From positions 372,001 through 436,000 of the forward strand of contig NZ_JAHKQR010000016.1 in assembly GCF_018860805.1 (NCBI RefSeq): a DNA stretch of 64,000 bases. Reading direction: 5' to 3'. Origin of the DNA: Aestuariibacter sp. A3R04. Its GTDB lineage: Bacteria; Pseudomonadota; Gammaproteobacteria; Enterobacterales; Alteromonadaceae. The position numbers were made by a program, and so were the translations under genes. Below, piece by piece: positions 1-10,107 of the stretch (positions are counted from its first letter, which is position 1; each line of letters begins with the position of its first letter). The notes under the pieces were generated by a model. It searched no databases and was not told where the DNA came from. It saw only the letters and a program-made list of their open reading frames with translations.

Positions 1-2043
1 GGTAACGTGAATGCCGGTTACGTAACCTTCGATGGTTTCTGCCCGGGAAGGCATGGCGCCGTCTATCCAGGCGCCAATCTCTACCGTTTCACCATTGTGC
101 AGCGTTTGACCAAAATCAGGGGGAATTTCTACAGCCAGTGAAATTTCACCGCTTTTCATTCGTCTGTCCATATCGTCATAACTGGTAATGGCCGGCATTT
201 CTACAAAATAGCGGGAACCTGACAGCGCATTTCTGTACTCCAGGCTAAGGGACGACTGGTCTCGGTCGAACACTGCGTACTTGAGATCTTCCACATCCAT
301 GGTAATGCCATAGCCAATAACCACCATCAGCACCATACTGCCAAGAAACGACATGGTTAAGCGAATAGGGTCGCGAACCAGTTCCAAGGTTTCCCGAGAG
401 GCATAACTCAGCAGCCGTCGCAGTGCCATACCGCGTTTTTTTCGCGAGTGCGCATTTTGGCTTGTATGGACTGTGGTTAGCGGTGTTGAGGTGTTTTCCT
501 CACAGGGAGTTCCTGACGTCTGTGCCTCTTTCAGGTATGCAATAAACGCCTCTTCCAGTGTATCAGCCTGTTTATCACTGATAATGGCATCGGGTGTATC
601 GGTAACCAGTACTTTACCGGCGTGCATTAACGAAATGCGATCGCATCGCGCCGCCTCATTCATAAAGTGTGTTGAAATAAAAATGGTCACGCCGTCTTCA
701 CGGGCAAGGGCAATAAGCAAACGCCAGAAGTTGTCCCGGGCCACAGGATCAACGCCAGATGTGGGTTCATCAAGAATTAACACTTCCGGTTTGTGCACCA
801 TGGCCACGGCTAACGACAAGCGCTGTCGTATACCCAGCGGTAACGACGCCGGCAAACTGTGTTGGTGTGATGTGAGGGAAAAGCGGGCCAGCATTTCATC
901 TACCCGCTCAGCCAACCGCTCGCTGTCTACGTTAAACAACCGCCCGTGTAACACCAGGTTCTGCCGCACGGTAAGTTCGGTATACAAAGAAAAGCTCTGC
1001 GACATATATCCGACCCGATAACGGGTGCTGATGTCGTTTGAGCCCAGTTCGCTTCCCAGCAGCCACGCATCCCCAGAGGTTTGTGGTAACAAGCCGGTGA
1101 GCATTTTCATGGTGGTGGATTTCCCGCATCCGTTAGACCCCAAAAAGCCGAAAATCTCACCTTTGCGAATACTAAAACTCACGTCGCTAACGGCGACAAA
1201 ATCACCAAACTGCATGGTGAGATGCTTCGCTTCTATGGCGATTCCTGCTTGCTCATTGTCGGCCAGCGGCGTAACTTCCACTTCGGTGTGATGTTGCTTT
1301 ATCTCTTCGGGAAGCAAGGCTATAAACGCCGATTCCAAATCCTGGGTGCCGGTTTGCGCCAGCAACTCGGCGGCGGTACCTGTTGCCAACACCTTACCGG
1401 CATTTAGCGCCACCAGTTGGTTAAACTGCTGAGCTTCGTCCATGTAGGCGGTGGCAACGACTACCGTAATATCGGGTTGGGCGGAGTGAATATCATTGAT
1501 GAGTGACCAAAACTGACTACGGGCCAAAGGATCCACGCCCGTGGTAGGCTCGTCGAGAATAAGCAGTTTTGGGTCGTGAATAAGCGCACAGCACAACCCC
1601 AGTTTTTGCTTCATCCCACCCGATAATTTCCCGGCCGGGCGGGATAAAAATGGGTATAGCCCGGTACGACGGGTAAGGGCGTCAATGCGCGTTCGTCGCT
1701 CGGCGCGACCATGCCCAAAAAGCTTGGCAAAGAACTGCAGGTTTTCTTCCACCGACAACGTTGGGTACAGGTTTTTCCCTAACCCTTGCGGCATATAAGC
1801 AATATCAGCACAAATAGCATTGCGGTGCCCCTTACTTCGCATGTCACCGCCAAGCACCTGCAACTGGCCGTCCTGCATTTCCCGCTCACCGGCAATGAGC
1901 GACAACAATGTAGACTTTCCCACCCCATCCGGGCCTATAATTCCTACTGTTGTCCCAGTGGGAATCGTCAGTGAAATACTATCTATGGCAAGGGTGTTTC
2001 CATAACGAACCGTTAAGTGTTCACACGCGACAATGTTTTTCAT
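1..2043 (-). CDS. RbbA/YhiH-like double ABC ATPase fused to ABC-2 permease (partial, 3' end outside window)
   Basis: The reading frame starts at an ATG at 2043 and stays open to the window edge, giving the first 681 residues. Two ABC ATPase domains lie in tandem. The first has a Walker A (GPDGVGKST, about residues 37-45), the signature LSGGMKQ (140-146) and a Walker B ending in LDEP (about 160-166). The second has Walker [10 protein letters not shown], a degenerate signature LPLGIRQR and [11 protein letters not shown] membrane segment near residue 555 opens an ABC-2 type permease domain. This order (ABC-ABC-ABC2 membrane) is that of the RbbA/YhiH family, known in E. coli as a ribosome-associated ATPase but built like an exporter. 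The start overlaps the stop of the upstream HlyD gene by four bases (ATGA), so the two are translationally coupled. An export role with the HlyD protein is inferred. Confidence 0.88.
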   Translation of the reverse strand, partial: MKNIVACEHLTVRYGNTLAIDSISLTIPTGTTVGIIGPDGVGKSTLLSLIAGEREMQDGQLQVLGGDMRSKGHRNAICADIAYMPQGLGKNLYPTLSVEENLQFFAKLFGHGRAERRTRIDALTRRTGLYPFLSRPAGKLSGGMKQKLGLCCALIHDPKLLILDEPTTGVDPLARSQFWSLINDIHSAQPDITVVVATAYMDEAQQFNQLVALNAGKVLATGTAAELLAQTGTQDLESAFIALLPEEIKQHHTEVEVTPLADNEQAGIAIEAKHLTMQFGDFVAVSDVSFSIRKGEIFGFLGSNGCGKSTTMKMLTGLLPQTSGDAWLLGSELGSNDISTRYRVGYMSQSFSLYTELTVRQNLVLHGRLFNVDSERLAERVDEMLARFSLTSHQHSLPASLPLGIRQRLSLAVAMVHKPEVLILDEPTSGVDPVARDNFWRLLIALAREDGVTIFISTHFMNEAARCDRISLMHAGKVLVTDTPDAIISDKQADTLEEAFIAYLKEAQTSGTPCEENTSTPLTTVHTSQNAHSRKKRGMALRRLLSYASRETLELVRDPIRLTMSFLGSMVLMVVIGYGITMDVEDLKYAVFDRDQSSLSLEYRNALSGSRYFVEMPAITSYDDMDRRMKSGEISLAVEIPPDFGQTLHNGETVEIGAWIDGAMPSRAETIEGYVTGIHVT

Positions 2044-3095
2044 TGCGCCACAAGCTCAGGCAAATCGTCCGGCCACTCGGCACCGTCGTCTAACTTAACC
2101 CATACCACACCGGGCAAGCCCGTTTTCACTTTGTTTAGGTGTTTCTTAAGCAGCGAAGCCGGTATTTTGGCCTTCACGCGAAACATTAGTTTTTCCCGCT
2201 CGCTTTGGGTTTCAACAGAGCGTGGTGTAAACTGCGCGACGTCAGCCACGTAGGAAATAGTGGCGGGAATGGCAATATCTTGCGCGGCATCCAAGACAAT
2301 TCGCGCTTCGCCACCAATAGACAACCGTCCTACCTGAGAGGCTGGAAGGAAGAACGTCATGTAAACATCGGTTAAGTCCACCATACTCAGCACGCGTCCA
2401 CCGGCAGCCACTACCTCGCCGGGTTCAGCCACGCGGTATTGAATTCTGCCATCCCGAGGGGCTTTCAGCTGCATATCGTCCATTTCAGACAAAATTTGGG
2501 CAATAGTGGCATCCGCAGCACTTACCGCAGCTTTAGCTGACTCCAATTGAGCCTTTGTGGCTTCTATGGTGGCATCAGCAGCGGTTAGTCTGGCTTTGAC
2601 GGCATTTACCGCCGCTTTTGCACTGTCTACCGTTGTCAAATTATCTTCCGCCAGTTGTTGGGACACAGCGCCGGTTTTCGCCAGTTCACTGGTGCGTTTA
2701 GCGTGCGCGACAGCCGCTTTCATTTCCGCTTCAGCCTGCAACAAAGAGGCGTTTAACGCGGCTTTTTCACTTTCCCGCTGTGCCACGGCCATTTTCGCGG
2801 CCTCAACGGCACTTTGCGCTTGCAACCGCTGGGCCTTGGCCTGCATCAACTGGCTGTTAATAGTGGCGGTATCAAGCTTGGCGACTAAAGTTCCGGCCTC
2901 TACCTGCTCGCCTTCATTGACGTAAATTTCTTCAATGCGCCCGGCCACTTTTGCCGAAAGACCAATTTCTGTGGCCTCGATGCGGCCATTACCAGAAACA
3001 ACACTCTCATCATCGGTTTCACTGATAAAGGCATTGACAAGGATGCCGATGATAACGACAAAAAGGACGGACAAGATAACCGGTGTTTTTTTCAC
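2040..3095 (-). CDS. HlyD/YhiI-family periplasmic adaptor (membrane fusion protein)
   Basis: This is a membrane fusion protein of about 351 residues that would link an inner-membrane exporter to an outer-membrane channel. It has one N-terminal membrane anchor (residues about 5-22), then a biotinyl-lipoyl half-motif ([19 protein letters not shown]), a long Ala-rich coiled-coil hairpin (roughly residues 80-200), the second lipoyl half ([18 protein letters not shown]) and a beta-barrel domain. I chose the GTG at 3095 because AGGGA lies 8 bases upstream; an ATG at 3152 would add 19 residues with no better ribosome site. It is directly followed by the RbbA-like gene with a 4-base overlap, the same order as yhiI-yhiH in enterobacteria. 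The substrate is unknown. Confidence 0.88.
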   Translation of the reverse strand: MKKTPVILSVLFVVIIGILVNAFISETDDESVVSGNGRIEATEIGLSAKVAGRIEEIYVNEGEQVEAGTLVAKLDTATINSQLMQAKAQRLQAQSAVEAAKMAVAQRESEKAALNASLLQAEAEMKAAVAHAKRTSELAKTGAVSQQLAEDNLTTVDSAKAAVNAVKARLTAADATIEATKAQLESAKAAVSAADATIAQILSEMDDMQLKAPRDGRIQYRVAEPGEVVAAGGRVLSMVDLTDVYMTFFLPASQVGRLSIGGEARIVLDAAQDIAIPATISYVADVAQFTPRSVETQSEREKLMFRVKAKIPASLLKKHLNKVKTGLPGVVWVKLDDGAEWPDDLPELVAQ

Positions 3096-3211
3096 AGCGG
3101 CGTTCCCTATGCTAAATAGAATGTGGAGGTTTGCCATTAATAGCAATGGCATAAAAAGACAACTGCCACATTAGTATAGAGAGATGCAAATACGGGGAAT
3201 TGCGCTAAATC

Positions 3212-3236
3212 AAAAAAAGCCCGACTCATCGGGCTT
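3212..3236 (-). terminator. Rho-independent terminator of rluF
   Basis: Read on the minus strand there is an 8-bp GC-rich stem, AAGCCCGA / TCGGGCTT, with a 4-base loop followed by a run of T. It sits about 50 bases after the rluF stop codon. Confidence 0.85.
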
Positions 3237-3287
3237 GTTGTGTAAAGATCCGGAGCATTACCCTAACTCACCGCGATGGGCGAGTGT

Positions 3288-4028
3288 TTATTCCGCGGTT
3301 TTTCGAGACTGCTTAAGCGCCCCATTGAGTTGGCTCAACTCTTCTTCAGTAAGGTTTCGCCACTGACCCGGGCGTAGTTTACCCAATGTGATATGCATAA
3401 TACGGTTGCGCTTGAGTTTGGTGACTTCATAACCTAAGAATTCGCACATACGGCGAATTTGCCGGTTCAGCCCCTGAGTAAGAATAATAGTAAAACTGTA
3501 TTTACCTTTGGGTTTGACAATGCAGGGTTTGGTGACCGTGCCAAGTATGGGCACGCCCTTTGCCATTTTTTGCAAGAAACGGGGGCTAACTGGCTGGTTC
3601 ACCGTTACTTCGTATTCTTTGTCGTGGGCGTTTTCGGCGCGCAGAATTTTGTTTACTATGTCACCATCGCTGGTGAGTAAAATTAACCCTTCAGAGGGTT
3701 TATCCAGCCGACCGATGGGAAAAATACGCGCTTTGTGGTTGATGGCATCAATAATATTGCCTTTAATGTGTCGCTCGGTGGTACAGGTGATACCAATGGG
3801 CTTGTTGTACACAATGTAAATTCGATCAGACTTGTCTTTCGCCACCGCCCCAACCACTTTGCCATCTACTTTTACAACATCACCGGCGTTTATCTTGGTG
3901 CCCAGTTCAGGCGGGTTGTTGTTAACGGAAACCCGTTTTTGCTCAATCAGCTTGTCGGCTTCTCTGCGAGAGCAAAAGCCTGTGTCGCTAATGTACTTAT
4001 TGAGGCGCTTAGGCTGCTCTGAACTCAT
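3288..4028 (-). CDS. rluF: 23S rRNA pseudouridine(2604) synthase RluF
   Basis: This enzyme isomerises uridine to pseudouridine in 23S rRNA (U2604 for E. coli RluF). An N-terminal S4 RNA-binding domain (RLNKYISDTGFCSRREAD) is followed by the RsuA-type catalytic domain with the GRLD motif that carries the catalytic Asp (GRLDKPSEGL). The stretch GLNRQIRRMCEFLGYEV and the ending are very close to E. coli RluF. I start it at the ATG at 4028, with AGGA upstream, because the S4 domain begins within ten residues; the frame could extend to 4136 but that would add 36 residues not seen in the family. The length is then 246 aa. E. coli RluF has a longer basic tail that is missing here. It has its own terminator downstream. 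Confidence 0.9.
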   Translation of the reverse strand: MSSEQPKRLNKYISDTGFCSRREADKLIEQKRVSVNNNPPELGTKINAGDVVKVDGKVVGAVAKDKSDRIYIVYNKPIGITCTTERHIKGNIIDAINHKARIFPIGRLDKPSEGLILLTSDGDIVNKILRAENAHDKEYEVTVNQPVSPRFLQKMAKGVPILGTVTKPCIVKPKGKYSFTIILTQGLNRQIRRMCEFLGYEVTKLKRNRIMHITLGKLRPGQWRNLTEEELSQLNGALKQSRKTAE

Positions 4029-4202
4029 TGTGCAACTATCCTGTGGGGCGGCATCGCCGGCTGGAAAAAGAAGGGACATTATACCGGTAAGTTGACCAGT
4101 ATTCATGCCCTGCGCTTGATATACTCGTATTGACACTTTAATCTACATTAATAGATACCGCACGGACCGCTCTAGCTACACATCAAGAGGGAAGGATACC
4201 CA

Positions 4203-4628
4203 ATGACCATACGCGTAACACTACAGCAAAACGGCAAAACGACTCGCAAGGAATACCGCACCCACAAAAGTGCTATTCGCAATATTAAACGCTGGTTTGA
4301 AACTAACAGCGGCATAGCCATGGTGTATGAACCGGGCAGCGAACCAGTGGTTTACAACCATGCACACGAACTGCCCTATCATGAGCATTCCCAACAAACT
4401 GACTTTTACAGTTCTCAGGCCTGGCTGGCGCTGAGATTCAAAGTGCTCAACAATGCCAAGCGCTGCTGCAAACTGTGTGGCATTACACCTGATGAGGGTG
4501 CCACACTACATGTAGATCATATCAAGGCTCGCAGCTTGTATCCTGAACTCGCACTGGAAGAAAGTAACCTGCAAATTCTGTGTGAGAAATGTAACAAAGG
4601 GAAGATGACGAGTGAGAGTAGGATATAG
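4203..4628 (+). CDS. Small HNH endonuclease
   Basis: This 141-residue protein ends in an HNH nuclease domain: a zinc-binding CxxC pair (CKLCG, about 98-102), the catalytic HVDHI, an Asn (ESNLQ) and a second CxxC (CEKC) followed by NKGK. The N-terminal 70 residues are basic and carry no domain I recognise. AGAGGGAAGG lies just upstream of the ATG. It stands alone between rluF (divergent) and a convergent EAL gene, so context gives no partner. HNH proteins of this size may be nicking or restriction-type nucleases or domesticated enzymes; the target is unknown. Confidence 0.85.
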   Translation: MTIRVTLQQNGKTTRKEYRTHKSAIRNIKRWFETNSGIAMVYEPGSEPVVYNHAHELPYHEHSQQTDFYSSQAWLALRFKVLNNAKRCCKLCGITPDEGATLHVDHIKARSLYPELALEESNLQILCEKCNKGKMTSESRI

Positions 4629-4676
4629 CTTTCTTTAAAACACCTTGATGTCTGCCCCTAATAACCCGGGCTACGC

Positions 4677-6914
4677 TTACGCTTGAATTTTTGCCTCGGC
4701 TAACCAATGCTCAAGTGGAGCCGGTTTACCAAACAGGTAGCCTTGAAAAATTTTAAACCCCATGCTCTTTAATACATCGAGTTGCGCATGGGTTTCAACG
4801 CCCTCCGCAATGGTTTGCATATCCAGGCTTTTTGCCAGATCCAATGTCATTTTAACGATTTTTCGATGACGTTCCGAGGTTTCCACTCTTTCAACAAAAT
4901 CCCTGTCGACTTTAATCACGCTTGCTGACATATCGATAAGCTGAGAAAGTGACGCGTGACCGGTTCCAAAGTCGTCAATAATGATTGTTGCGCCCACATT
5001 CGCTAGTGACGTTAACCGCCGTTTTGTCTCAATGTGACTGGCGAGTACCGAGGTTTCCGTAAGCTCTAATTTAAGGCGCTGTCGCAATTCAGGGCTTTCA
5101 GAATATCGCCGCAGTAATTTTTCATAGAATAAATCGTTAAGGAGCTCAGGGCCCGATAAATTGATAGCCAGGGGCACATGCGGTAAGCGGGTTGGCCAGT
5201 TTTCAAGCAAATCAAGCGCCCCATCTATAACCTTCTGAGTAAACAGCACTTCCCATTTATTCTGTTCAACAACAGGCAGAAATTGATAAGGTTGTAGTAT
5301 TTTATTTGAATCAAGTTCTCTTAATCTTGCCAGTATTTCATAGCCCACTGTGATGCCATCAATAGACACCTGAGGCTGCAAATACAATGCCAGACAACCG
5401 TTGTCGAGTAGTTTCTTAATTTTGTCTTTTTGCTGGTTATTCTCTTTAATAAGCTTAACGGCGTTCATACTAAACGAAACGTAAGGGGTCAAATCATCGC
5501 TCTGACTCAATGCAATGGCACAACATTCAGCTGCTGCGTCCACACCAATATCCGTTACCACATGATGATGCCCCGCGCGCCATACCAATGGGAGGTCAAC
5601 ACTCCCCTTTGGTAAGCCCATTACTATGCTACTGGGCAAACGAGTTTCCAGAAACTGCTTAATATCCAGCGAAGAAAGCTGCTTTTCGTCCATGGTGAAG
5701 AGGAATTTCGCGCCGGGAAAGTGGTATACGGATGTGTCGCGCGCAACATCTCTTTGCAACAGTGGTACCACGGATGAAAGTAATTTATCACCCAGGTTAT
5801 AGCCATACTGAAGGTTTATCTCGCGCAGATTTGCTAATTTCAGCAATACAATATGGCGATGAAAAATACTTTCTCTCGACTCGACTTTTTTCCAGTAGTG
5901 GTGGTTTTTCATCCCGGTAAGTTCATGAGTGTAGAGTTTCTCAAATTGTTTTTTCTTAAACGCGTCGAATTCTCTCTGGCTCTTCTTACTTTCTGTCAAA
6001 TCGTAACAGTGAATTAGCTGTTTTTTGTGATGCTGCAAACTCGCGGGTTGAATTCTATACTCGTGCTCCGGCGCACCGCAAATGGATGCTTGCTGATTGA
6101 TACCCCGGGTAATAGGTAGGGTAATAGAAAAGAGATCCTGGAGATACTCACATTCCGGGTGATATTTTTTTATTAGCGCCCTTGCTGCTTTGTTGGCCTG
6201 TAATATTCTTCCCTTATCATCGCAGAAAAATGAAGGTGTGCCGCCGTTGTTGAAGATCTCCTGATAACCATTCACTAATTTATTGAGTTTTTTACTCTGC
6301 ATTAAATTGTGTTCAGACTGCTTCTCTAATGAAGCCATGACACGTAATACCGCCATGGGAACGCAGAAGTTAAAGAATAGGAAGATGAGCGAAGCCAGGT
6401 AGGTATGCGTATGAGGAAGCGCAATTTCGATACCAAAGAGCGGCGGCAACCTTGTATTGTTGACCAGAAAATAAAAGGGCAATAAATTTAATAACATAAC
6501 AACACAAGCGGCTTTTACCCCATACAATACGCGGACGAGAATAGGTAAAGTAAACAGCATTAACAAACCGTACCGTGACGACACCAAATCGACGGTAAAA
6601 AACATAATGCACAATGAGGCCGCCAGCACGGAAATAACAAGGAAAGCCGACGCTATTTTTATATGTTTCAAACCTATTGATAGGGTTGTGATGAGAAATA
6701 CAGTGAACCCTACGGTTAAGTACAAGATGTAGTAAAGCTCTTGCACATAAGCAGTATATGATGAATGAACCACTATCACAGACGTGAGCAATACGGTAAT
6801 GAGGAGTGTTGTACGTAAAACACTAAGGCGCCAAATATCAGCATCAGTAGTTTTTAAGTTGTTGTCGTTGAGTAAAAGGTAATTTTTTAGAATTTTTATT
6901 GTTTTAGAAATCAC
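4677..6914 (-). CDS. Membrane EAL phosphodiesterase with degenerate GGDEF domain
   Basis: The 745-residue protein starts with about six membrane helices (residues 30-195), then a PAS-like region (about 205-310), a GGDEF-like domain (335-480) and a C-terminal EAL domain (500-740). The GGDEF signature is replaced by FPGAKFLF, so cyclase activity is very unlikely. The EAL domain reads EIL instead of EAL but keeps the usual active-site set: the Glu of EILAR, the Asn of AINLSG, ELTE, DDFGTG, the Lys of VIKVD, EGVE and QGYLF. It should therefore hydrolyse c-di-GMP at the inner membrane. It is monocistronic. The signal it senses is unknown. Confidence 0.88.
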   Translation of the reverse strand: MISKTIKILKNYLLLNDNNLKTTDADIWRLSVLRTTLLITVLLTSVIVVHSSYTAYVQELYYILYLTVGFTVFLITTLSIGLKHIKIASAFLVISVLAASLCIMFFTVDLVSSRYGLLMLFTLPILVRVLYGVKAACVVMLLNLLPFYFLVNNTRLPPLFGIEIALPHTHTYLASLIFLFFNFCVPMAVLRVMASLEKQSEHNLMQSKKLNKLVNGYQEIFNNGGTPSFFCDDKGRILQANKAARALIKKYHPECEYLQDLFSITLPITRGINQQASICGAPEHEYRIQPASLQHHKKQLIHCYDLTESKKSQREFDAFKKKQFEKLYTHELTGMKNHHYWKKVESRESIFHRHIVLLKLANLREINLQYGYNLGDKLLSSVVPLLQRDVARDTSVYHFPGAKFLFTMDEKQLSSLDIKQFLETRLPSSIVMGLPKGSVDLPLVWRAGHHHVVTDIGVDAAAECCAIALSQSDDLTPYVSFSMNAVKLIKENNQQKDKIKKLLDNGCLALYLQPQVSIDGITVGYEILARLRELDSNKILQPYQFLPVVEQNKWEVLFTQKVIDGALDLLENWPTRLPHVPLAINLSGPELLNDLFYEKLLRRYSESPELRQRLKLELTETSVLASHIETKRRLTSLANVGATIIIDDFGTGHASLSQLIDMSASVIKVDRDFVERVETSERHRKIVKMTLDLAKSLDMQTIAEGVETHAQLDVLKSMGFKIFQGYLFGKPAPLEHWLAEAKIQA

Positions 6915-7155
6915 TAGTAAACCACTGACCTTGTTAAAATTTATACTAGCTGCCTGTATTTTTACACTATAACCATATTGGGGAATTTACAATAGGAATA
7001 ATTGTCAGGTAGAGGAAGAGAGTTTTATTAAACAGAGAGCTCTCAGCGACTGGGCGGTTACTCTTTGCCCCCACAAGCTTCAAACGACAACAACCTATAC
7101 AGAAAAGATGTTGTATTGATGTAGTCCGTCGGCATTTATATGAAACGCTGCATTG

Positions 7156-8862
7156 CTACCATTCAGCAAGTTGCTGAAAATCTTTTATTCTATCTCGCTG
7201 AATAGTCATGGCTTCAAAAACCTCATCAAAGCTTCGATTACTGGCAGTGAGATTTGGCAGTGCCAGATTGGCCTGTATGAAAAATTCGTCCTGCTGTTCC
7301 AGCCATGCTTGTTGCCACCATTCAGTAATAAGCGCACGACTGTTCATCATTCTGACAGAACTTGGCAACTTGTCTGACTTTATCGCATTAATCTGCGTTT
7401 TTGTTGGCAGTAAATTCCACAAATCATTATTCGGCCAGCGCGCAAAAGGCATGGCGTGATCAATGGCGTAATTCCCCTTTGAAATCCTATTCCCAGACCA
7501 ACAACAATTCACGTTGTCGGCAACAAGAAGATCGTCGACTCGTCTTCTAATTTTACTGGTAGACCTTTTAGGGTTCTCCCACGACAAAGCTTCCAACAAT
7601 TCATTTTTTGTAAAACTAACATTGCGTTTCTGGCAGTAGCCTTCCATTAAAGATACCCACTCGTTGACAAGTGATGGTTCTATCCATGCACTAAAGCGCG
7701 AGAGTGAATCCCAGATGTAGGTAGGAACGTAGAACTTCCCAAGGGAACAAAGGAACGAACTGTCCAGAGTAAGCATTGCGCTCGGCCGTTTAGCTTTGCC
7801 TTTCTCCACGCCAAAAATGGGCGTACTCGACCCTGGTAGGGTGGTATAGAAAACCGGCATCTCTTCAATGAGGGTGGCCGCGTGTTTAATGGTATAAAAA
7901 ACGGCTTGGGCAAGTGCTGCTTCTCTGTAAGCAGCACCTATGTAAAAGTCACTTGCCGTATACGAGGTAAGTTGTTTCCAGCCGCTATCTTTTATGAACC
8001 CAAGCCCTCTGGATTGGCCGTGCTGAGGGATCTCATAATGATCAACAAGCGGTTTAAACAGCCTTACCCAATATAGCGCCACTAGGCCAAGAGGTAGCGC
8101 AACCCGGTGTTTCCCTCTTTCGATAACAGCTCCTGGGTGGCCTTCAGCTATGCGAAGCAATGTACGCAATAAGGCGACTTTGTATGTAGAAGACTTACTG
8201 TCATTCATGATGATATTGCGAAGAAGGGGGAACGCTCCTGAACCATCATCGGGTAAAGTGAGTAAAACGGTTTGCCAGCTAACTTCTTTCCGTCCTAATT
8301 CATCATGCTTATGCTGATGATTGAGCAACTTGAACGTTAAGCCAAACTGCTTAGCGAACGTTGCTAATTCGTCTGCTGAGACCTGATACATGATACGCTC
8401 GTCGTTACAGGGGCCATGACGAAGGGAAATAACGATTTTGCCGTTTGCTTTCAGAAGTGAGCTAATTTTCCGTATGCACCTTTCACGCTCGGAAGGGGGA
8501 ACATGCATCCACACTGCGCTGAGTAAAATGAGGTCAAACTTAATATCGAGATTAAAGACTTTTTCCAGTTTGGGAAGACTATCGTTCAACCAGTGAACGT
8601 TCTCTTTTACCGTATATTGTTGTGCTCTTTCACGAATACCAATGGACGGTTCCACAGCAAAAACCGTTAACCCTTTTGCTGCTAAATGGCGGGCGTCGCG
8701 GCCAGAACCTGCGCCTATGTCTAATGCCATGCCACTTTCAGGTACGTATTGCAGCCAGTCTTTGTGAACTTGTTCAAAGGGAACACTGTTATATTGTTCA
8801 CTCAAGCTGGCTGCGTATTTGGAGTAATAATCTGTGTGATCAACAGGCGGCTTTTTCGTCAT
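7156..8862 (-). CDS. SAM-methyltransferase / HNH endonuclease fusion
   Basis: Residues 1-205 form a class I SAM-dependent methyltransferase: motif I is ALDIGAGSGRD (about 46-56), followed by an acidic strand end (FAVEPS) and a motif IV-like LILLSAVWMHVP. It looks like small-molecule or protein methyltransferases (UbiE/Methyltransf_25 type) and lacks the N/D-PP-Y/F motif of DNA adenine or cytosine-N4 enzymes. The middle (about 215-430) has a YKVALLRTLLRIAEG helix that resembles HNH restriction-like proteins. The C-terminal part has an HNH core, IDHAMPFARWPNNDLWNLLP (from about residue 467), then an Asn-rich helix, without the two CxxC zinc pairs. The gene is monocistronic. A role in DNA defence is inferred from the nuclease fusion only. 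Start is the ATG at 8862; the ribosome site is weak. Confidence 0.8.
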   Translation of the reverse strand: MTKKPPVDHTDYYSKYAASLSEQYNSVPFEQVHKDWLQYVPESGMALDIGAGSGRDARHLAAKGLTVFAVEPSIGIRERAQQYTVKENVHWLNDSLPKLEKVFNLDIKFDLILLSAVWMHVPPSERERCIRKISSLLKANGKIVISLRHGPCNDERIMYQVSADELATFAKQFGLTFKLLNHQHKHDELGRKEVSWQTVLLTLPDDGSGAFPLLRNIIMNDSKSSTYKVALLRTLLRIAEGHPGAVIERGKHRVALPLGLVALYWVRLFKPLVDHYEIPQHGQSRGLGFIKDSGWKQLTSYTASDFYIGAAYREAALAQAVFYTIKHAATLIEEMPVFYTTLPGSSTPIFGVEKGKAKRPSAMLTLDSSFLCSLGKFYVPTYIWDSLSRFSAWIEPSLVNEWVSLMEGYCQKRNVSFTKNELLEALSWENPKRSTSKIRRRVDDLLVADNVNCCWSGNRISKGNYAIDHAMPFARWPNNDLWNLLPTKTQINAIKSDKLPSSVRMMNSRALITEWWQQAWLEQQDEFFIQANLALPNLTASNRSFDEVFEAMTIQRDRIKDFQQLAEW

Positions 8863-9083
8863 TGGTAACCAAGAATACTGTCATTTCAAGGTAATAAGGC
8901 TTTCTTTTTAACATGTTGACTATCGTATGACCAGATAGTGTTATGAGTAGCGTTGCACCGCAAAAAGACAATACTATCACACCTGCACAGGACAGTGTTG
9001 TTTCCCGCTCAGGCCGAGTAGAGCCTTACGTCAACTGTGGAAACGCCAGCCTGCTGAATCTCAGAAAACTGGCTTTACAGCAC

Positions 9084-9974
9084 TCAGTACGATGCTTTTA
9101 ACCCTTTTTCCAGAATAGTCAGCATTCTGCTCCAGGCAATATCCGCCTGCTTTTCGTTGTACACCCGTGAATCTGGTGGTGTCCAGCCGTGCAATGTACC
9201 CGGATATACAGCGATATCAGCATGAATATCCGCTTTCTCGTAAGCCTCTTTTAGCAGAGGTTCCATTTTAGGGCTTTTTTCTGCGTCATTTTCTGCAATG
9301 GCATGCAGTGCCAATGCGGTGGAATTAGCAACCGTTAAATGAGGGCTGTCATCTTCAGTGGTTGCTATACCACCACCGTGAAAGGTAGCAATGGCACCGA
9401 CCTCTTGTGGGAATTCTGCTGCAGCGTGCATAGTAAACGTACCGCTCATGCAATAGCCGAGCACGGCTTTTTTCGCTTTATCATCAACCGCATCTTGCTG
9501 ATTAAGGAAATCAAAAAATGCGCGATTGTCTGAATTCGTATTTTCAGGCGTTAACTTTGCGCGCATGGGCCGTAATATTTCCCAGGCTTCGGGAGCCGGA
9601 AATTTAATGCCGTCGGGCAATGCAGCGCCTTTAACATCGCGGTAAAAAGGGTTTACTACCAGCACAGCGTAACCGCTTGCGGCTAACCGCTGCCCCATTA
9701 AATCAAACGCAGCACGACGCCCCATAATATCGGTCCACATTACCACCGCAGGGTAAGTGCCCGATTTTGGCGCAGCCAATAAGCAGTCCACTTCGCCATC
9801 AGGTGTGGTAACTGTTACCTCGCGACTGGTCACATCACTGGAAGCCATGGCAAATTGAGGAAACGCGGAGACAAACGCACCCAACCCCATTAACTTGTTG
9901 AAGTCGCGACGATGTAATTGCCCACCCGCTTTAGCAAACTTTGCTATATCTGATTCAGTTCTGTCGTCGCACAT
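9084..9974 (-). CDS. Tat-exported dienelactone-hydrolase-family protein
   Basis: This alpha/beta hydrolase of 296 residues belongs to the dienelactone hydrolase family. The nucleophile motif is GYCMSG (Cys nucleophile, near residue 173), as in true DLH enzymes, and the catalytic His is in TLHGW near residue 264. The N-terminus carries a twin-arginine signal (RRDF, residues 22-25) followed by a hydrophobic stretch and an AMA cleavage-type site, so Tat export to the periplasm is likely. It lies downstream of the halogenase pair on the same strand with a 133-base gap, so it could be a separate unit. The substrate is unknown; catechol-derived lactones are only one option. Confidence 0.85.
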   Translation of the reverse strand: MCDDRTESDIAKFAKAGGQLHRRDFNKLMGLGAFVSAFPQFAMASSDVTSREVTVTTPDGEVDCLLAAPKSGTYPAVVMWTDIMGRRAAFDLMGQRLAASGYAVLVVNPFYRDVKGAALPDGIKFPAPEAWEILRPMRAKLTPENTNSDNRAFFDFLNQQDAVDDKAKKAVLGYCMSGTFTMHAAAEFPQEVGAIATFHGGGIATTEDDSPHLTVANSTALALHAIAENDAEKSPKMEPLLKEAYEKADIHADIAVYPGTLHGWTPPDSRVYNEKQADIAWSRMLTILEKGLKASY

Positions 9975-10107
9975 GTATACGCCCTCTTTGTATTTTTGAA
10001 TTAACGCGCTTGTGTTATAGGTGATAAATCATACTACCACTATCACAAAGTGGGTTCATTCTGTTTGCAAAGTAAAACTGCCTGGCACTTTATGCTACGG
10101 CGGTTAT

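Noticed and set aside
473..1021. A 182-codon plus-strand frame opposite the ABC ATPase
   Set aside because: It is the complement of well-conserved ABC motifs and has no coding signature of its own.
4203..4628. Homing endonuclease or intron-borne HNH
   Set aside because: No intron or inserted host gene borders it; it is a free-standing gene.
8943..9101. A 52-codon plus-strand frame (starting MSSVAPQKDN) between the methyltransferase-HNH and DLH genes
   Set aside because: There is no ribosome site, the ATG falls inside a possible -10 box (TTGACT at 8916, TGTTAT at 8939), it overlaps the convergent gene and resembles no family I know.
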